Shown in pieces: positions 1 through 8,317 of a stretch of 64,000 nucleotides of DNA; position 1 is the stretch's first letter, and every line of letters starts with the position of its first letter. The stretch spans positions 2,418,001-2,482,000 of the forward strand of contig NZ_CP121684.1 of assembly GCF_029760935.1 (NCBI RefSeq), given 5' to 3'. The position numbers were made by a program, and so were the translations under genes. Source of the stretch: Lysinibacter sp. HNR. GTDB lineage: Bacteria; Actinomycetota; Actinomycetes; Actinomycetales; Microbacteriaceae. The notes under the pieces were generated by a model. It was not told the DNA's origin. It searched no databases and worked only from the letters and a program-made list of their open reading frames with translations.

Positions 1-486
1 CCGGTAATCCATTACCTCACCAAGCGCGATAACGCCCTCAAGTGCAAGTAACTCGTCAATATCGGCGGCTGAAAGGCTAGCCCCGGCGGTTTCCAGACCG
101 TCCAGCGAAGGCACACAGGAGGGTACCGCCCAGAACATACTCTGCTGAGTTTTTGCACCCTCCTCAATCATCCACCGCAGCCCATCGGCCCCCGCCACAT
201 TCACAATCTCGTGTGGATCGGCAAGCACGGTTGTGGTTCCGCGCGGCAGGGTTGCAGCGGCAAAGGTCGTGGGGGTGAGCATCGAACTCTCGATATGCAT
301 GTGTGAGTCAATAAATCCGGGAACGACAAGCAGGCCGGTTGCATCAATGGTTTCACGGGCAGACACCGCGGAGTCCGGCCCGGGAAGCGCCGCAACCCTC
401 TCACCGTCGATCACCACATCGCTCTCCCATATCTCGCCGGTTGCAACGGAAACGACTCGACCACCAATGAGTTTAAGATCGTGCAT
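1..486 (-). CDS. ade: Adenine deaminase (N-terminal part, runs off the left edge)
   Basis: Adenine deaminase converts adenine to hypoxanthine and ammonia in the cytoplasm as part of purine salvage. The ATG at 484-486 opens a frame that stays open for 162 codons to the window edge. Visible landmarks are the start of the amidohydrolase metal-dependent fold: the metal-ligand motif PGFIDSHMHIESSM near residues 58-71, followed by GTTTVLADPHEIVNVAG, which is characteristic of the Ade branch rather than of dihydroorotase or urease. The C-terminal two thirds lie outside the window. Two LacI-type operators lie immediately upstream (541-560 and 596-615), so control by a LacI-family repressor is likely. 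A purine nucleoside phosphorylase at 57.6 kb works in the same salvage pathway. Identification is confident from the motifs; purine-linked regulation is inference. Confidence 0.9.
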   Translation of the reverse strand, partial: MHDLKLIGGRVVSVATGEIWESDVVIDGERVAALPGPDSAVSARETIDATGLLVVPGFIDSHMHIESSMLTPTTFAAATLPRGTTTVLADPHEIVNVAGADGLRWMIEEGAKTQQSMFWAVPSCVPSLDGLETAGASLSAADIDELLALEGVIALGEVMDYR

Positions 487-540
487 CTGTGCTGTCCCCT
501 CTTCGCAACATGACAGTTCGACTGCATTGAGTAATGAGTT

Positions 541-560
541 CTTGGCAATCGTTTGCCAAG
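541..560. promoter_or_regulatory. LacI-family-type operator O1 upstream of ade
   Basis: The 20-base site reads CTTGGCAATCGTTTGCCAAG: inverted TTGGCAA/TTGCCAA arms around a central CG, the usual architecture of LacI-family operators. It sits about 55 bp upstream of the ade start codon, where it could cover the promoter. A second copy lies 55 bp further upstream. The motif differs from the TCTGTGAACGTTCACAGA sites in front of bgaL, so a different regulator, not seen in this window, probably binds here. Confidence 0.7.
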
Positions 561-595
561 AAGAGCGTTCCTAAATCTTTACAGACGCAACTCAC

Positions 596-615
596 TTTGG
601 CAAGCGTTTGCCAAA
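596..615. promoter_or_regulatory. LacI-family-type operator O2 upstream of ade
   Basis: The site reads TTTGGCAAGCGTTTGCCAAA, a near-perfect inverted repeat with central CG, and is the second copy of the motif at 541-560. Start-to-start spacing is 55 bp, about five helical turns, which would put two bound dimers on one DNA face and allow looping or cooperative binding. The rest of the 487-747 interval carries no recognisable gene. Confidence 0.7.
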
Positions 616-747
616 ACAATCCGTCAAAAGACGCCAAACAGATGCCGAATTGATTACCTCACACAAAAAGAGGCGCCCCGCCACACGAGGCCGTCTCGCT
701 CAGCCACACAACTAGCCGCTAGCCGGAGCCGGGTGCCTCACCGGACG

Positions 748-1926
748 CTACGCCGTCCGCCCCGCACCGGCACCAGCCGACACCGCAAACACGTTTGGCC
801 GCGCAAAGCCACGCCCCGCAAAGGCCTCCAGCACCACCTCAGTAATACGCTCCCGCTCGGACGAAGGAACCAACGCAATAGCTGAGCCGCCGAACCCTCC
901 CCCCGTCATCCTCGAACCGACCGCCCCCGCGCGGGCACTCACCTCAACGGCAAGGTCGAGTTCGGGGATGGAGATTTCGAAGTCATCGCGCATTGAGAGA
1001 TGCGAGGCGTTGAGAAACTCGCCAATTGCCGACGGGCCGCTACTGCGAAACAGCGAAACACTGTCAAGCACCCGCTGGTTTTCGGTAACCACGTGCCGTA
1101 CCCGCCGGAACGTGGTGTCATCAAGCAGCTGTTCGGCGCGGGGAAGGTCGGCAACGCTCACCTCGCGAAGGCTGGTGACGCCAAGCAGCGAGGCTCCCTG
1201 TTCGCAGGACTGCCGGCGGGAAGCATAACCGCCCGTTGAGTGGGAGTGGGCAACGGTGGTGTCGATAACCAGCAGCTCCAGGCCAGCCTCGGCAAGTCCG
1301 AGGGGGATCGCGGTGGCCTCGAGTGTTTGGCAGTCAAGGAACACGGCGTGGTCAACCTCGCCGTACAGCGAGGCAACCTGGTCCATGATGCCGGTTGGGG
1401 CACCAACAACAACGTTTTCGGCTCGCTGGCCGACCCGGGCAAGTGTTTGTCGGTCGAGTCCGAGCTGCCAGAGCTCGTTCAGCGCGACCGCGGTTGCGCA
1501 TTCGATTGCGGCAGAGGAGGAGAGCCCGGCCCCGACGGGGACGTTGCTTTCGAGGTGCAGGTCAAAGCCTGGTAATTGTGAAAGGTCTGCGCCAAATTCG
1601 CTGAGCGCCCAAGCGACACCGAGCGGATAGGCTGCCCACCCTTCAAGCTGCGCGGGGGTGAGTGTGCGCAGATCGACGGTGACGGGGGTTGGGTTGGTTC
1701 CACCGAGGCCGCTGGTTACGGTTGCGAGCGAGTCGGTGCGAAGCCGAACCGCGGCCCAGGTTTGTTGGTTGATGGCGAGGGGAAGCACAAAGCCGTTGTT
1801 GTAGTCGGTATGCTCGCCGATGAGGTTCACTCGGCCCGGGGCGGACCAGATGCCGGTTGCCTCGTTTTCGGTCAGTTCGAGGAAGCGGGCAGCGGTGAAC
1901 GCGGCGCTTGGGGATTGATGGTTCAC
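748..1926 (-). CDS. galK: Galactokinase
   Basis: Galactokinase phosphorylates galactose to galactose-1-phosphate with ATP, the first step of the Leloir pathway. The 392-residue product has all three GHMP-kinase motifs: GRVNLIGEHTDYNNGFVLP near residues 31-49 (the galactokinase signature), the ATP loop PVGAGLSSSAA near 130-140, and MTGGGFGGSAIAL near 340-352. Length is normal for the family. The start is a GTG at 1924-1926 that overlaps the galT stop codon as GTGA, so the two genes are co-transcribed and probably translationally coupled. No hairpin terminator is obvious downstream, in the gap before ade. Confidence 0.96.
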   Translation of the reverse strand: MNHQSPSAAFTAARFLELTENEATGIWSAPGRVNLIGEHTDYNNGFVLPLAINQQTWAAVRLRTDSLATVTSGLGGTNPTPVTVDLRTLTPAQLEGWAAYPLGVAWALSEFGADLSQLPGFDLHLESNVPVGAGLSSSAAIECATAVALNELWQLGLDRQTLARVGQRAENVVVGAPTGIMDQVASLYGEVDHAVFLDCQTLEATAIPLGLAEAGLELLVIDTTVAHSHSTGGYASRRQSCEQGASLLGVTSLREVSVADLPRAEQLLDDTTFRRVRHVVTENQRVLDSVSLFRSSGPSAIGEFLNASHLSMRDDFEISIPELDLAVEVSARAGAVGSRMTGGGFGGSAIALVPSSERERITEVVLEAFAGRGFARPNVFAVSAGAGAGRTA

Positions 1927-3107
1927 GCGTGTTCCTCCTGCGAGTTTGTGAGCTTGGCTTCCGTGTCAATCGCTCCGCGAAGGGCTGTAGCGGTGGCCTC
2001 CGGGGTCACATCGCCAATCCAGGCGCCCATGGCCGCCTCGGAGCCGGCCAGGAACTTGAGTTTATCTGCGGCTCTGCGCGGCGAGGTGATTTGCAGCATG
2101 AGTCGGATATCGTCGCGGTGCCGGTCGGTTGGGGCCTGATGCCAGGCCGCAATGTACGGGGTTGGCGAATCGTAGAGGTGATCAAGCGCGCGGAGGATGC
2201 GGCGGTACATCACCGCAAGTTCGTCGCGTTCCTCGATGGTTGTTGCGGCGAGGTCGGGCATGTGGCGGTGGGGGAGCAGGTGTACCTCGATAGGCCAGCG
2301 GGCGGCAAAGGGCACAAAAGCGCTCCAGTGTTCACCGCGAAGCAGCAGTCGTTCGCCGTCCTGTTCACGGGCGAGGATGTCGTGGAACAGGGTGGGGCCG
2401 TACGATTCAACGGATTCGATCAACCGCCGGGTTCGGGGGGTCACGTAGGGGTACGAGTAGATCTGCCCGTGCGGGTGGTGCAGCGTGACGCCGATGGCCT
2501 CGCCCCGGTTTTCAAAGGGGAACACCTGCTTGACTCCGGGGAGCGCGGAAAGTGCCGCGGTGCGAGAGGCGAGCGCCTCGATCACGGTTCGTGCCCGCTG
2601 CAGGCTCAGCGAACCAAAAGCACCGCTTGTTGCGGGGCTGAACGATACAACCTCGCAGCGACCCAGTGAAGGGCGGGTTTGGCCGAGGGCAATGACCTCA
2701 AGGTCTGCAAGGCGCTGTTCGGCATCCACCTCATTGTGTGCTCGGTCGGGGCCAAAGGATGGCGACCGGTTTTCGAACACGGCAACGTCGTAGTTATCGG
2801 GGATTTCCGACGGGTTATGTGGGGTTGCCGGAGCGAGCGGGTCCTGGTCGGCCGGGGGAAGGAACACGCGGTTCTGCCGGGCCTCGGCAATCGAGATCCA
2901 GTCTCCGGTGAGCGGGTCGAGGCGCATCTTCGCCGTTGCCGGGCGCGGGTCGAGGGTGCGGTCATCCGCCCGACGGTGGGAGCTCAGCGTGCTCTCGCGG
3001 TCGTCAAAGTAGATAATCTCGCGCCCGTCGCTGAGCGTGGCGTTGTGCTGGCGGATGTCCGGGTCTGCGTAAAATGCAGTGGCCGCTGAAGAGGGTGGGT
3101 GAGTCAA
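1923..3107 (-). CDS. galT: Galactose-1-phosphate uridylyltransferase
   Basis: GalT exchanges UMP between UDP-glucose and galactose-1-phosphate, yielding UDP-galactose and glucose-1-phosphate. The 394-residue protein carries the active-site motif HHPHGQIYSYPY around residue 208, in which the His-Pro-His forms the uridylylated histidine, and HLLPHRHMPD further on, which supplies metal ligands. The most likely start is a TTG at 3105-3107, preceded by an AAAGG stretch about eight bases upstream; no earlier ATG fits. It is the first gene of the minus-strand galT-galK operon and is divergent from the DeoR-type regulator, sharing an 82-bp control region with it. Confidence 0.95.
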   Translation of the reverse strand: MTHPPSSAATAFYADPDIRQHNATLSDGREIIYFDDRESTLSSHRRADDRTLDPRPATAKMRLDPLTGDWISIAEARQNRVFLPPADQDPLAPATPHNPSEIPDNYDVAVFENRSPSFGPDRAHNEVDAEQRLADLEVIALGQTRPSLGRCEVVSFSPATSGAFGSLSLQRARTVIEALASRTAALSALPGVKQVFPFENRGEAIGVTLHHPHGQIYSYPYVTPRTRRLIESVESYGPTLFHDILAREQDGERLLLRGEHWSAFVPFAARWPIEVHLLPHRHMPDLAATTIEERDELAVMYRRILRALDHLYDSPTPYIAAWHQAPTDRHRDDIRLMLQITSPRRAADKLKFLAGSEAAMGAWIGDVTPEATATALRGAIDTEAKLTNSQEEHA

Positions 3108-3155
3108 TAGATGCCTTTGTTTGGAGCCTCAGGCCAAAATACTATTTTCGTATTG

Positions 3156-3180
3156 AAAAGTAAAGTAAACAAAAAGTAAA
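3156..3180. promoter_or_regulatory. Direct-repeat operator cluster in the galT/deoR-type divergent promoter
   Basis: Between the divergent galT and DeoR-type regulator genes the unit AAAGTAAA occurs three times in the same orientation (3157-3164, 3162-3169, 3173-3180), inside an AT-rich stretch that is unusual for the surroundings. DeoR-family repressors typically bind directly repeated short motifs, so this is the likely autoregulatory operator controlling both transcription units. The binding assignment is inference from position and repeat style. Confidence 0.55.
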
Positions 3181-3189
3181 ATTGAAATT

Positions 3190-4017
3190 ATGACCAAGCC
3201 CGCTCCAGAAGTGCAAGAGCAGTTGCCGGCCGAACTTCGCCGCGACAAAATCAAAGAATTACTGGCCACCACCGACTTCGTTCGGGTACTCGACATCAGC
3301 GAGGCCTTCGGTGTCACCACCGTCACCGCCCGGGCAGACCTCGATCAGCTTGCCGGCGAAGGCTACGCCCGCCGTGTACACGGCGGTGCCGTTGGGCTCA
3401 TCCCCGGCGACGTTGAGCAACCGATCGAAGCCACCCGCGACACCGAACGAAACGCAAAAGCCGCAATCGCCGCCGCAGCGGCACAACTGGTCGAATCGGG
3501 CCAAACCATTGTGCTCGACGTCGGATCAACCACCATGGCGCTCGCGGCGGCGCTGGTTGCCAGAACCGACCTGAGCGACGTGACCGTGATCACCAACGGG
3601 CTCACCATTGCGCTGGAGCTTGAGCAAGCCATCCCCCGCCTCAGCGTGATAGTCACGGGAGGGATGCTCCGGCCGCTCCAGCACTCGCTGGTGCAGCCGC
3701 TCGCAACGGAACTCTTTACCAGGGTCAATGCCGACCTGGCGTTTATCGGCTGCAACGGTGTGCACCCCGAACGGGGTGTCACCAACGTCAACCTGCAAGA
3801 GGTTGACGTGAAGCGCGCCATGATGGCCGCAAGCGGCACAACCGTTGTGCTTGCTGACGCCACCAAGATTGGCAGCATCTGCCTCGGTACGATTGCGGAT
3901 ACCGACAGTTTCGATCTTCTCATCACGGATGCCCGGGCGCCCGCACCACTGATTGACCGCTTCGCGGATGCAGGACTCCCCTGCATCGTCGCCTCATCAT
4001 CAACGGAGGAAACATGA
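3190..4017 (+). CDS. DeoR/GlpR-family transcriptional regulator of galactose genes
   Basis: This 275-residue cytoplasmic regulator has an N-terminal DeoR helix-turn-helix (about residues 15-70, with LRRDKIKELL and VTTVTARADLDQLAGEGYARRVHGGA) and a C-terminal DeoRC sugar-phosphate sensor domain of the ribose-5-phosphate-isomerase-like fold (DVGSTTMALAAAL, VITNGLTIALELE, VTGGMLRP). Family members usually respond to a phosphorylated sugar. Its stop overlaps the galE start as ATGA, and it is divergent from galT-galK, so it most likely represses the Leloir genes with galactose-1-phosphate or a related ester as inducer. The effector is inference. Confidence 0.88.
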   Translation: MTKPAPEVQEQLPAELRRDKIKELLATTDFVRVLDISEAFGVTTVTARADLDQLAGEGYARRVHGGAVGLIPGDVEQPIEATRDTERNAKAAIAAAAAQLVESGQTIVLDVGSTTMALAAALVARTDLSDVTVITNGLTIALELEQAIPRLSVIVTGGMLRPLQHSLVQPLATELFTRVNADLAFIGCNGVHPERGVTNVNLQEVDVKRAMMAASGTTVVLADATKIGSICLGTIADTDSFDLLITDARAPAPLIDRFADAGLPCIVASSSTEET

Positions 4018-4976
4018 CCTGGCTTATTACCGGCGGGGCTGGCTATATCGGAACGCACGTTGCGCGTGCCTGCGATGCCAACAACATCCCAAACATCATC
4101 CTCGACGACCTTTCGTCGGGACATCGCGAGTTTGTGCGCGACGGGGCAACGTTTATTGAGGGCAGCATCCTCGATCGACAGCTGCTTGTTGAGACCATGC
4201 GTGAGCACCCGGTTGTTGGAGTCATTCATATCGCCGGCTATAAGTATGCGGGGGAATCGGTGCGACGCCCGCTGCACACCTATGAACAAAACGTGACGGG
4301 AACACAGACCCTGCTGTCGGCCATGGCCGAAACAGGCGTGGAGAAAATTGTGTTCTCGTCAAGCGCGGCGGTGTATGGCACGCCGCGGGTTGAGACCGTG
4401 ACAGAAGAAACCGCCAAAGCACCCGAATCTCCCTACGGTGAAAGCAAGCTCATCGGGGAGTGGCTGCTGCACGACCAGGGCATCGCCACCGGGCTCGCCC
4501 ACACCTCGCTTCGTTACTTTAACGTTGTTGGCACCAGCTATGACGATGTTGTTGATACCAGCCCGCATAACCTGTTTCCGCTGATCGGTGAGGCGCTTCG
4601 TGCGGGGCGAACCCCAAAGATTTTTGGCAACGACTACAACACTCCCGATGGCACCTGCGTTCGCGACTACATCCACGTCTCCGACCTTGCGGATTCCCAT
4701 ATCGCGGCGGCGCGGGCACTGCAGGGAGGCACGGCCCTTCGCCCCGCCTATAACCTTGGCAGCGGTGACGGTGCCTCTGTTGGCGAGATCATGCGGGCGA
4801 CCCGCAGGATGACGGGTGTTGCCTTCGAGCCGGAAGTCTCGCCAAGAAGGCCGGGAGACCCCGATCGTATTGTTGCCTCGGGCGAGGCGGCTGCGCGCGA
4901 CCTCGGCTGGCGCATGCGCTTCACACTTGACGAGATGATCAGCAGTGACTGGAACGCGCGGCTTGCCCGCGGTTGA
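4014..4976 (+). CDS. galE: UDP-glucose 4-epimerase
   Basis: GalE interconverts UDP-galactose and UDP-glucose using tightly bound NAD, closing the Leloir cycle. The 320-residue protein is an extended short-chain dehydrogenase: GGAGYIG near residues 7-13 binds NAD, FSSSAAVYG supplies the catalytic serine region, and SPYGESK holds the catalytic Tyr141 and Lys145. Downstream are the GTCVRDYIHVSDLADSH and RRPGDPDRIVAS blocks typical of GalE. The ATG overlaps the regulator's stop codon, indicating a two-gene operon. A hairpin at 4979-5006 follows the stop. All four Leloir-cycle functions except a phosphoglucomutase are therefore clustered here. Confidence 0.95.
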   Translation: MTWLITGGAGYIGTHVARACDANNIPNIILDDLSSGHREFVRDGATFIEGSILDRQLLVETMREHPVVGVIHIAGYKYAGESVRRPLHTYEQNVTGTQTLLSAMAETGVEKIVFSSSAAVYGTPRVETVTEETAKAPESPYGESKLIGEWLLHDQGIATGLAHTSLRYFNVVGTSYDDVVDTSPHNLFPLIGEALRAGRTPKIFGNDYNTPDGTCVRDYIHVSDLADSHIAAARALQGGTALRPAYNLGSGDGASVGEIMRATRRMTGVAFEPEVSPRRPGDPDRIVASGEAAARDLGWRMRFTLDEMISSDWNARLARG

Positions 4977-4978
4977 TT

Positions 4979-5006
4979 AGAGGCACCGCCTATTGGCGGG
5001 ACCTCT
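4979..5006. terminator. Hairpin between convergent galE and lacI-type gene
   Basis: AGAGG and CCGCC pair with GGCGG and CCTCT around a TATT loop, with a two-by-two internal mismatch. It lies exactly between two convergent genes and overlaps the stop of the minus-strand regulator. There is no strong T-tract, so a bidirectional terminator role is probable, not certain. Confidence 0.5.
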
Positions 5007-6052
5007 TAGGCGGAAGCCCGCCATACGATAGGCGTTTCGAGGAGCACGCCGTCAACCCGAGGGGCTCCCCCGAGCAGTTCGCTCAGTACCAGCTCGGCGG
5101 CCTGTTCGCCGAGCGAGGCGGCGGGTTGCCGCACGGTTGAGAGCGGTGGCTCCGTTCGCAGCGCCCACGCGCTGTCGTCAAACCCAACAATGCCAACATC
5201 GCCGGGCACCTCGCGGCCAAAGCGCCTCAGCGCATCGATTGCTCCGGCGGCAACCGCATCTGAGGCGGCAAAAACGCCGTCAAGGGTGGGGTCGCGGGTG
5301 AGGAGTTCTGTCATCCCGTCGAAGCCGTGCTTATAGGAATACAGCGGTATCTCAACGATGAGTTCCGGTCGAAGCGATGTACCGAGCGCATCTTTGAAGC
5401 CATTGAGGCGGTCGAGGCCGGAGTCACGGTCGAGGGCAGCGGCAATCATCCCGACCCTTTTCCGTCCGGTTTCCACGAGTTTTGTGGTGATCATTGCTGC
5501 GGATTCTCGATTGTTGATCCCGACAAAGCTGAATGCTCCACGGCTCGGTGGGTGCCCGACAAAGGCTGTCGGAATTCTTAGCTTCTCGATGGTCTGGGTG
5601 ATCGGGTCTTCGACCCGGGCAGAGACAATGATTACACCGTCAACAAAGCCGCCGCTGAGATACCGACCCACCCGTTCGACATCGCGCACCGAATCGATCA
5701 CCAAGCAGACCATTTGGTAGTCGTTGCGCGAGAGGGTAGCATTCGCCCCGAGCAGGATGCCACCGATGTTGGGGTCTTCCAGGAACAGTGAATGCGGCTC
5801 GTGCACGATGAAGCCAACGGCCTGGGAACGCTGGCGAACGAGGTTGCGGGCTGCGGTGTTTGGCACGTAGCCAACCCTGATGACCGCCGCTTCGATGGCC
5901 TCTTTTGCCCGATCGGAGACGTAGCGTTCGCCGTTCAGGACGCGGCTGACGGTGCCCCGAGAGACCCCGGCTTCTGCCGCAACGTCGAGGATTGTCGCTC
6001 GTTTGCGTGGGCTCGACGGGCGGTTCATTGGTGAGCGCAGAGAGTCTGGCAT
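5006..6052 (-). CDS. LacI-family transcriptional regulator of the galactoside locus
   Basis: A LacI/GalR repressor of about 348 residues. The DNA-binding helix-turn-helix and hinge are plain (RATILDVAAEAGVSRGTVSR, VLNGERYVSDRAKEAI, AARNLVRQRS), followed by a periplasmic-binding-protein-like sensor domain (VGFIVHEPHSLFLEDP, FVDGVIIVSAR, VGIVGFDDSAWA) ending in the usual QPAASLGEQAAELV segment. I chose the ATG at 6050-6052; another ATG at 6026-6028 is also possible, and the open frame extends further upstream to 6124 without resembling the family. It is divergent from bgaL, and two palindromes in the shared region fit it. The likely inducer is galactose or a galactoside; this is inference. Confidence 0.9.
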   Translation of the reverse strand: MPDSLRSPMNRPSSPRKRATILDVAAEAGVSRGTVSRVLNGERYVSDRAKEAIEAAVIRVGYVPNTAARNLVRQRSQAVGFIVHEPHSLFLEDPNIGGILLGANATLSRNDYQMVCLVIDSVRDVERVGRYLSGGFVDGVIIVSARVEDPITQTIEKLRIPTAFVGHPPSRGAFSFVGINNRESAAMITTKLVETGRKRVGMIAAALDRDSGLDRLNGFKDALGTSLRPELIVEIPLYSYKHGFDGMTELLTRDPTLDGVFAASDAVAAGAIDALRRFGREVPGDVGIVGFDDSAWALRTEPPLSTVRQPAASLGEQAAELVLSELLGGAPRVDGVLLETPIVWRASA

Positions 6053-6128
6053 GTCACAACTGTATCGTGGTGTGGGCATTTGTGGGCTCGCCCAAACGGT
6101 GACCATTTGGCGTTGCATTTGCATTTAT

Positions 6129-6159
6129 TTGACATTTTTTTGCATTGCCGTGCTACTCT
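6129..6159 (+). promoter_or_regulatory. Probable bgaL promoter
   Basis: TTGACA at 6129-6134 matches the -35 consensus. TACTCT at 6154-6159, preceded by TG two bases upstream, could act as an extended -10, with a 19-base spacer. The operator palindrome at 6157-6174 overlaps the downstream edge, which suits repression by blocking polymerase. Confidence 0.5.
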
Positions 6160-6174
6160 GTGAACGTTCACAGA
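6157..6174. promoter_or_regulatory. LacI-family operator O1 of bgaL
   Basis: TCTGTGAACGTTCACAGA is a perfect 18-bp palindrome with a central CG, typical of LacI/GalR operators. It sits in the lacI-type/bgaL intergenic region next to the probable promoter. A related site follows at 6204-6221. Confidence 0.8.
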
Positions 6175-6203
6175 AATTCAACTCCTGTGTTGTTGGGGAT
6201 GAA

Positions 6204-6221
6204 TCTGTGCGCGTTCACAGA
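6204..6221. promoter_or_regulatory. LacI-family operator O2 of bgaL
   Basis: TCTGTGCGCGTTCACAGA is a second copy of the 6157-6174 palindrome with two changed bases in the left arm. The copies start 47 bp apart, and this one lies in the leader between the probable promoter and bgaL, so it could serve as roadblock or auxiliary operator. Confidence 0.7.
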
Positions 6222-6286
6222 GCAATGCTGTTTGGCAACCAGCCCACGGCGGTGCCAACAAAGGTAACACCAGAACAGGAAGACCG

Positions 6287-8317
6287 ATGCGCTCGCGACG
6301 AAGCAACTCCGACGTCAGGCCAACCTTTGACCACCCCGGAATCGGCTTTGGCTGCGACTACAACCCCGAACAGTGGTCGCCAGAGGTCTGGACAGAAGAT
6401 GTTCAGCTCATGCGCGAGGCCGGGGTCGACCTGGTTGCCATCAACATCTTCGGCTGGTCGCACATCGAACCTCGCAGGGGCGAATTCGACTTTGCCAACC
6501 TCGACACCATCATCACCATGCTGCACAACAACGGCATCAGGGTGAACCTTGGCACGGGCACCGCATCGGCCCCGGCCTGGCTCACCACCGAACACCCCGA
6601 AATCTTGCCGATGGTTGAAGACGGAACCACCCGGTACCACGGCGGGCGCCAGGCCTGGTGCCCCAGCTCGCCCGTGTTCAGAGAACACGCAAGGGCCCTG
6701 GTAGAGCAGGTTGCCAAACGCTACGGGCAGCATCCCGCCGTCGCCCTCTGGCACGTCTCAAACGAGCTTGGCTGCCACAACGCCCTCTGCTACGACGAAA
6801 CCTCAGCCGCCGCATTCCGTACCTGGTTGCAGCAGCGCTACGGCACGCTTGACGCGTTGAACGCGGCCTGGGGTACCAGCTTCTGGAGTCAGCGCTACAG
6901 CGCCTGGGACGAAATCAGCACCCCAAAACTGACTCTCTCCACACCAAACCCGAGCCAGGTCATTGATTTTCACCGCTTTAGCTCGGACGAGATCCTTGAC
7001 TACTACCGCTTGGAAACCTCGATCATCCGCCAGCACAGCAGCGTGCCGGTGACCACGAATTTTATGGTGACCGCTCACATTAAAAACCAGGACTACTGGA
7101 GCTGGGTTGACGACATGGATGTGATCGCCAACGATCACTACCTCGACCACCGGCTCGACAACCCACGCCTTGAGCTTTCCTTTGCGGCAGACGTCACGCG
7201 AGGGCTCGCCCAAAATAACCCGTGGCTGCTCATGGAAAGCGCCACAAGCGCGGTGAACTGGCAGCCGCATAACATTGCAAAAACCCCGGGCGAGATGATG
7301 CGCAACTCGATTGCCCACGTTGCACGAGGAGCCGACGCCGTCTGCTTTTTCCAGTGGCGGGCCTCGGTACAGGGCTCCGAAAAGTACCACTCCGCGCTCC
7401 TCCCCCACGCCGGCAGTGACAGCGATCTCTGGCGCGAGGTACTTGAACTCAGCCACACCCTCGACTCACTCGACGAAGTTGCTGGCACCACGGTGATCAG
7501 CGAGGTTGCCTTCATTTTTAGCTGGGAATCCTGGTGGGCCGCAGACGGCAAAAACCGCCCCTCAACCTCGGTTCGGTACCTGGAGCAGGTGCACGCAGCC
7601 TACTGGGCGGCCCAGAGCCTTGGGCTCACCGTCACGATGGTGCCTCCGGGGTCGGACCTCAGCGGCTTCCGCCTGGTCATCGTGCCAACGCTCTACATGG
7701 TGACGGATGCCGAGGCGGCTGCGATCAACGACTTTGTCCACAACGGTGGCCACGCCCTCATTACCTTCTACAGCGGCATCGTTGACCAGGATGATCGGGT
7801 GCGAACCGGCGGCTATCCGGGTGCCTTCCGCAACCTGCTTGGCATCCGTTCCGAGGAATTTGCCCCGCTGCTGCCTGAACACGTGGTAACACTGAGCAAC
7901 GGCTGGCGCGGAAGCCTCTGGACCGAACACCTGCGGGTAACCACCGCAACCGCGGTTGAGACCTACGTGGATGGCCCGGTCGCCGGGGCACCGGCCGTCA
8001 CCCGCAACTCGTTTGGGGCGGGCGAGGCCTGGTACCTGTCTACTGCCCTCAACGAACAGTCGTACGATCAACTGCTGGGCACCATTGTGCAACGGGCCAA
8101 CGTACGGCCAAGCCACCCCGCGGCAGACGGAATGCTCGAAATTGTTCGGCGGGCTGATGCGTCACGAAGCTTCCTTTTTGTGATCAACCACAATACGCAT
8201 CAGACCCAGGTTTCAGCAAGCGGATTTGAATTGACAACTGGCAACCGGGTAGATGGGACACTGACCGTTCCCGCCGGCGCCGTTCGGGTTGTACGAGAGG
8301 ACAGTACGCATGAGTAG
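6287..8317 (+). CDS. Beta-galactosidase, glycoside hydrolase family 42
   Basis: This 676-residue enzyme hydrolyses terminal beta-galactosides; without a signal peptide it acts in the cytoplasm on imported substrates. The GH42 TIM barrel begins with FGCDYNPEQWSPEVW, and the retaining catalytic pair is visible: the acid/base Glu160 in HVSNELGCHN and the nucleophile Glu317 in LLMESATSAVNW. The trimerisation (class-I glutamine-amidotransferase-like) and C-terminal beta domains follow; full length matches the family. The ATG is preceded by AGGAAGA. It heads an operon with two permeases, a binding protein and an alpha-galactosidase, and its end overlaps the next start by 8 bp. Regulation by the divergent LacI repressor is likely. 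Confidence 0.95.
   Translation: MRSRRSNSDVRPTFDHPGIGFGCDYNPEQWSPEVWTEDVQLMREAGVDLVAINIFGWSHIEPRRGEFDFANLDTIITMLHNNGIRVNLGTGTASAPAWLTTEHPEILPMVEDGTTRYHGGRQAWCPSSPVFREHARALVEQVAKRYGQHPAVALWHVSNELGCHNALCYDETSAAAFRTWLQQRYGTLDALNAAWGTSFWSQRYSAWDEISTPKLTLSTPNPSQVIDFHRFSSDEILDYYRLETSIIRQHSSVPVTTNFMVTAHIKNQDYWSWVDDMDVIANDHYLDHRLDNPRLELSFAADVTRGLAQNNPWLLMESATSAVNWQPHNIAKTPGEMMRNSIAHVARGADAVCFFQWRASVQGSEKYHSALLPHAGSDSDLWREVLELSHTLDSLDEVAGTTVISEVAFIFSWESWWAADGKNRPSTSVRYLEQVHAAYWAAQSLGLTVTMVPPGSDLSGFRLVIVPTLYMVTDAEAAAINDFVHNGGHALITFYSGIVDQDDRVRTGGYPGAFRNLLGIRSEEFAPLLPEHVVTLSNGWRGSLWTEHLRVTTATAVETYVDGPVAGAPAVTRNSFGAGEAWYLSTALNEQSYDQLLGTIVQRANVRPSHPAADGMLEIVRRADASRSFLFVINHNTHQTQVSASGFELTTGNRVDGTLTVPAGAVRVVREDSTHE

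Noticed and set aside
6803..8116. Long minus-strand open frames inside bgaL
   Set aside because: They are antisense shadows of a clear GH42 gene, caused by high GC at third positions, and show no family features or ribosome sites.
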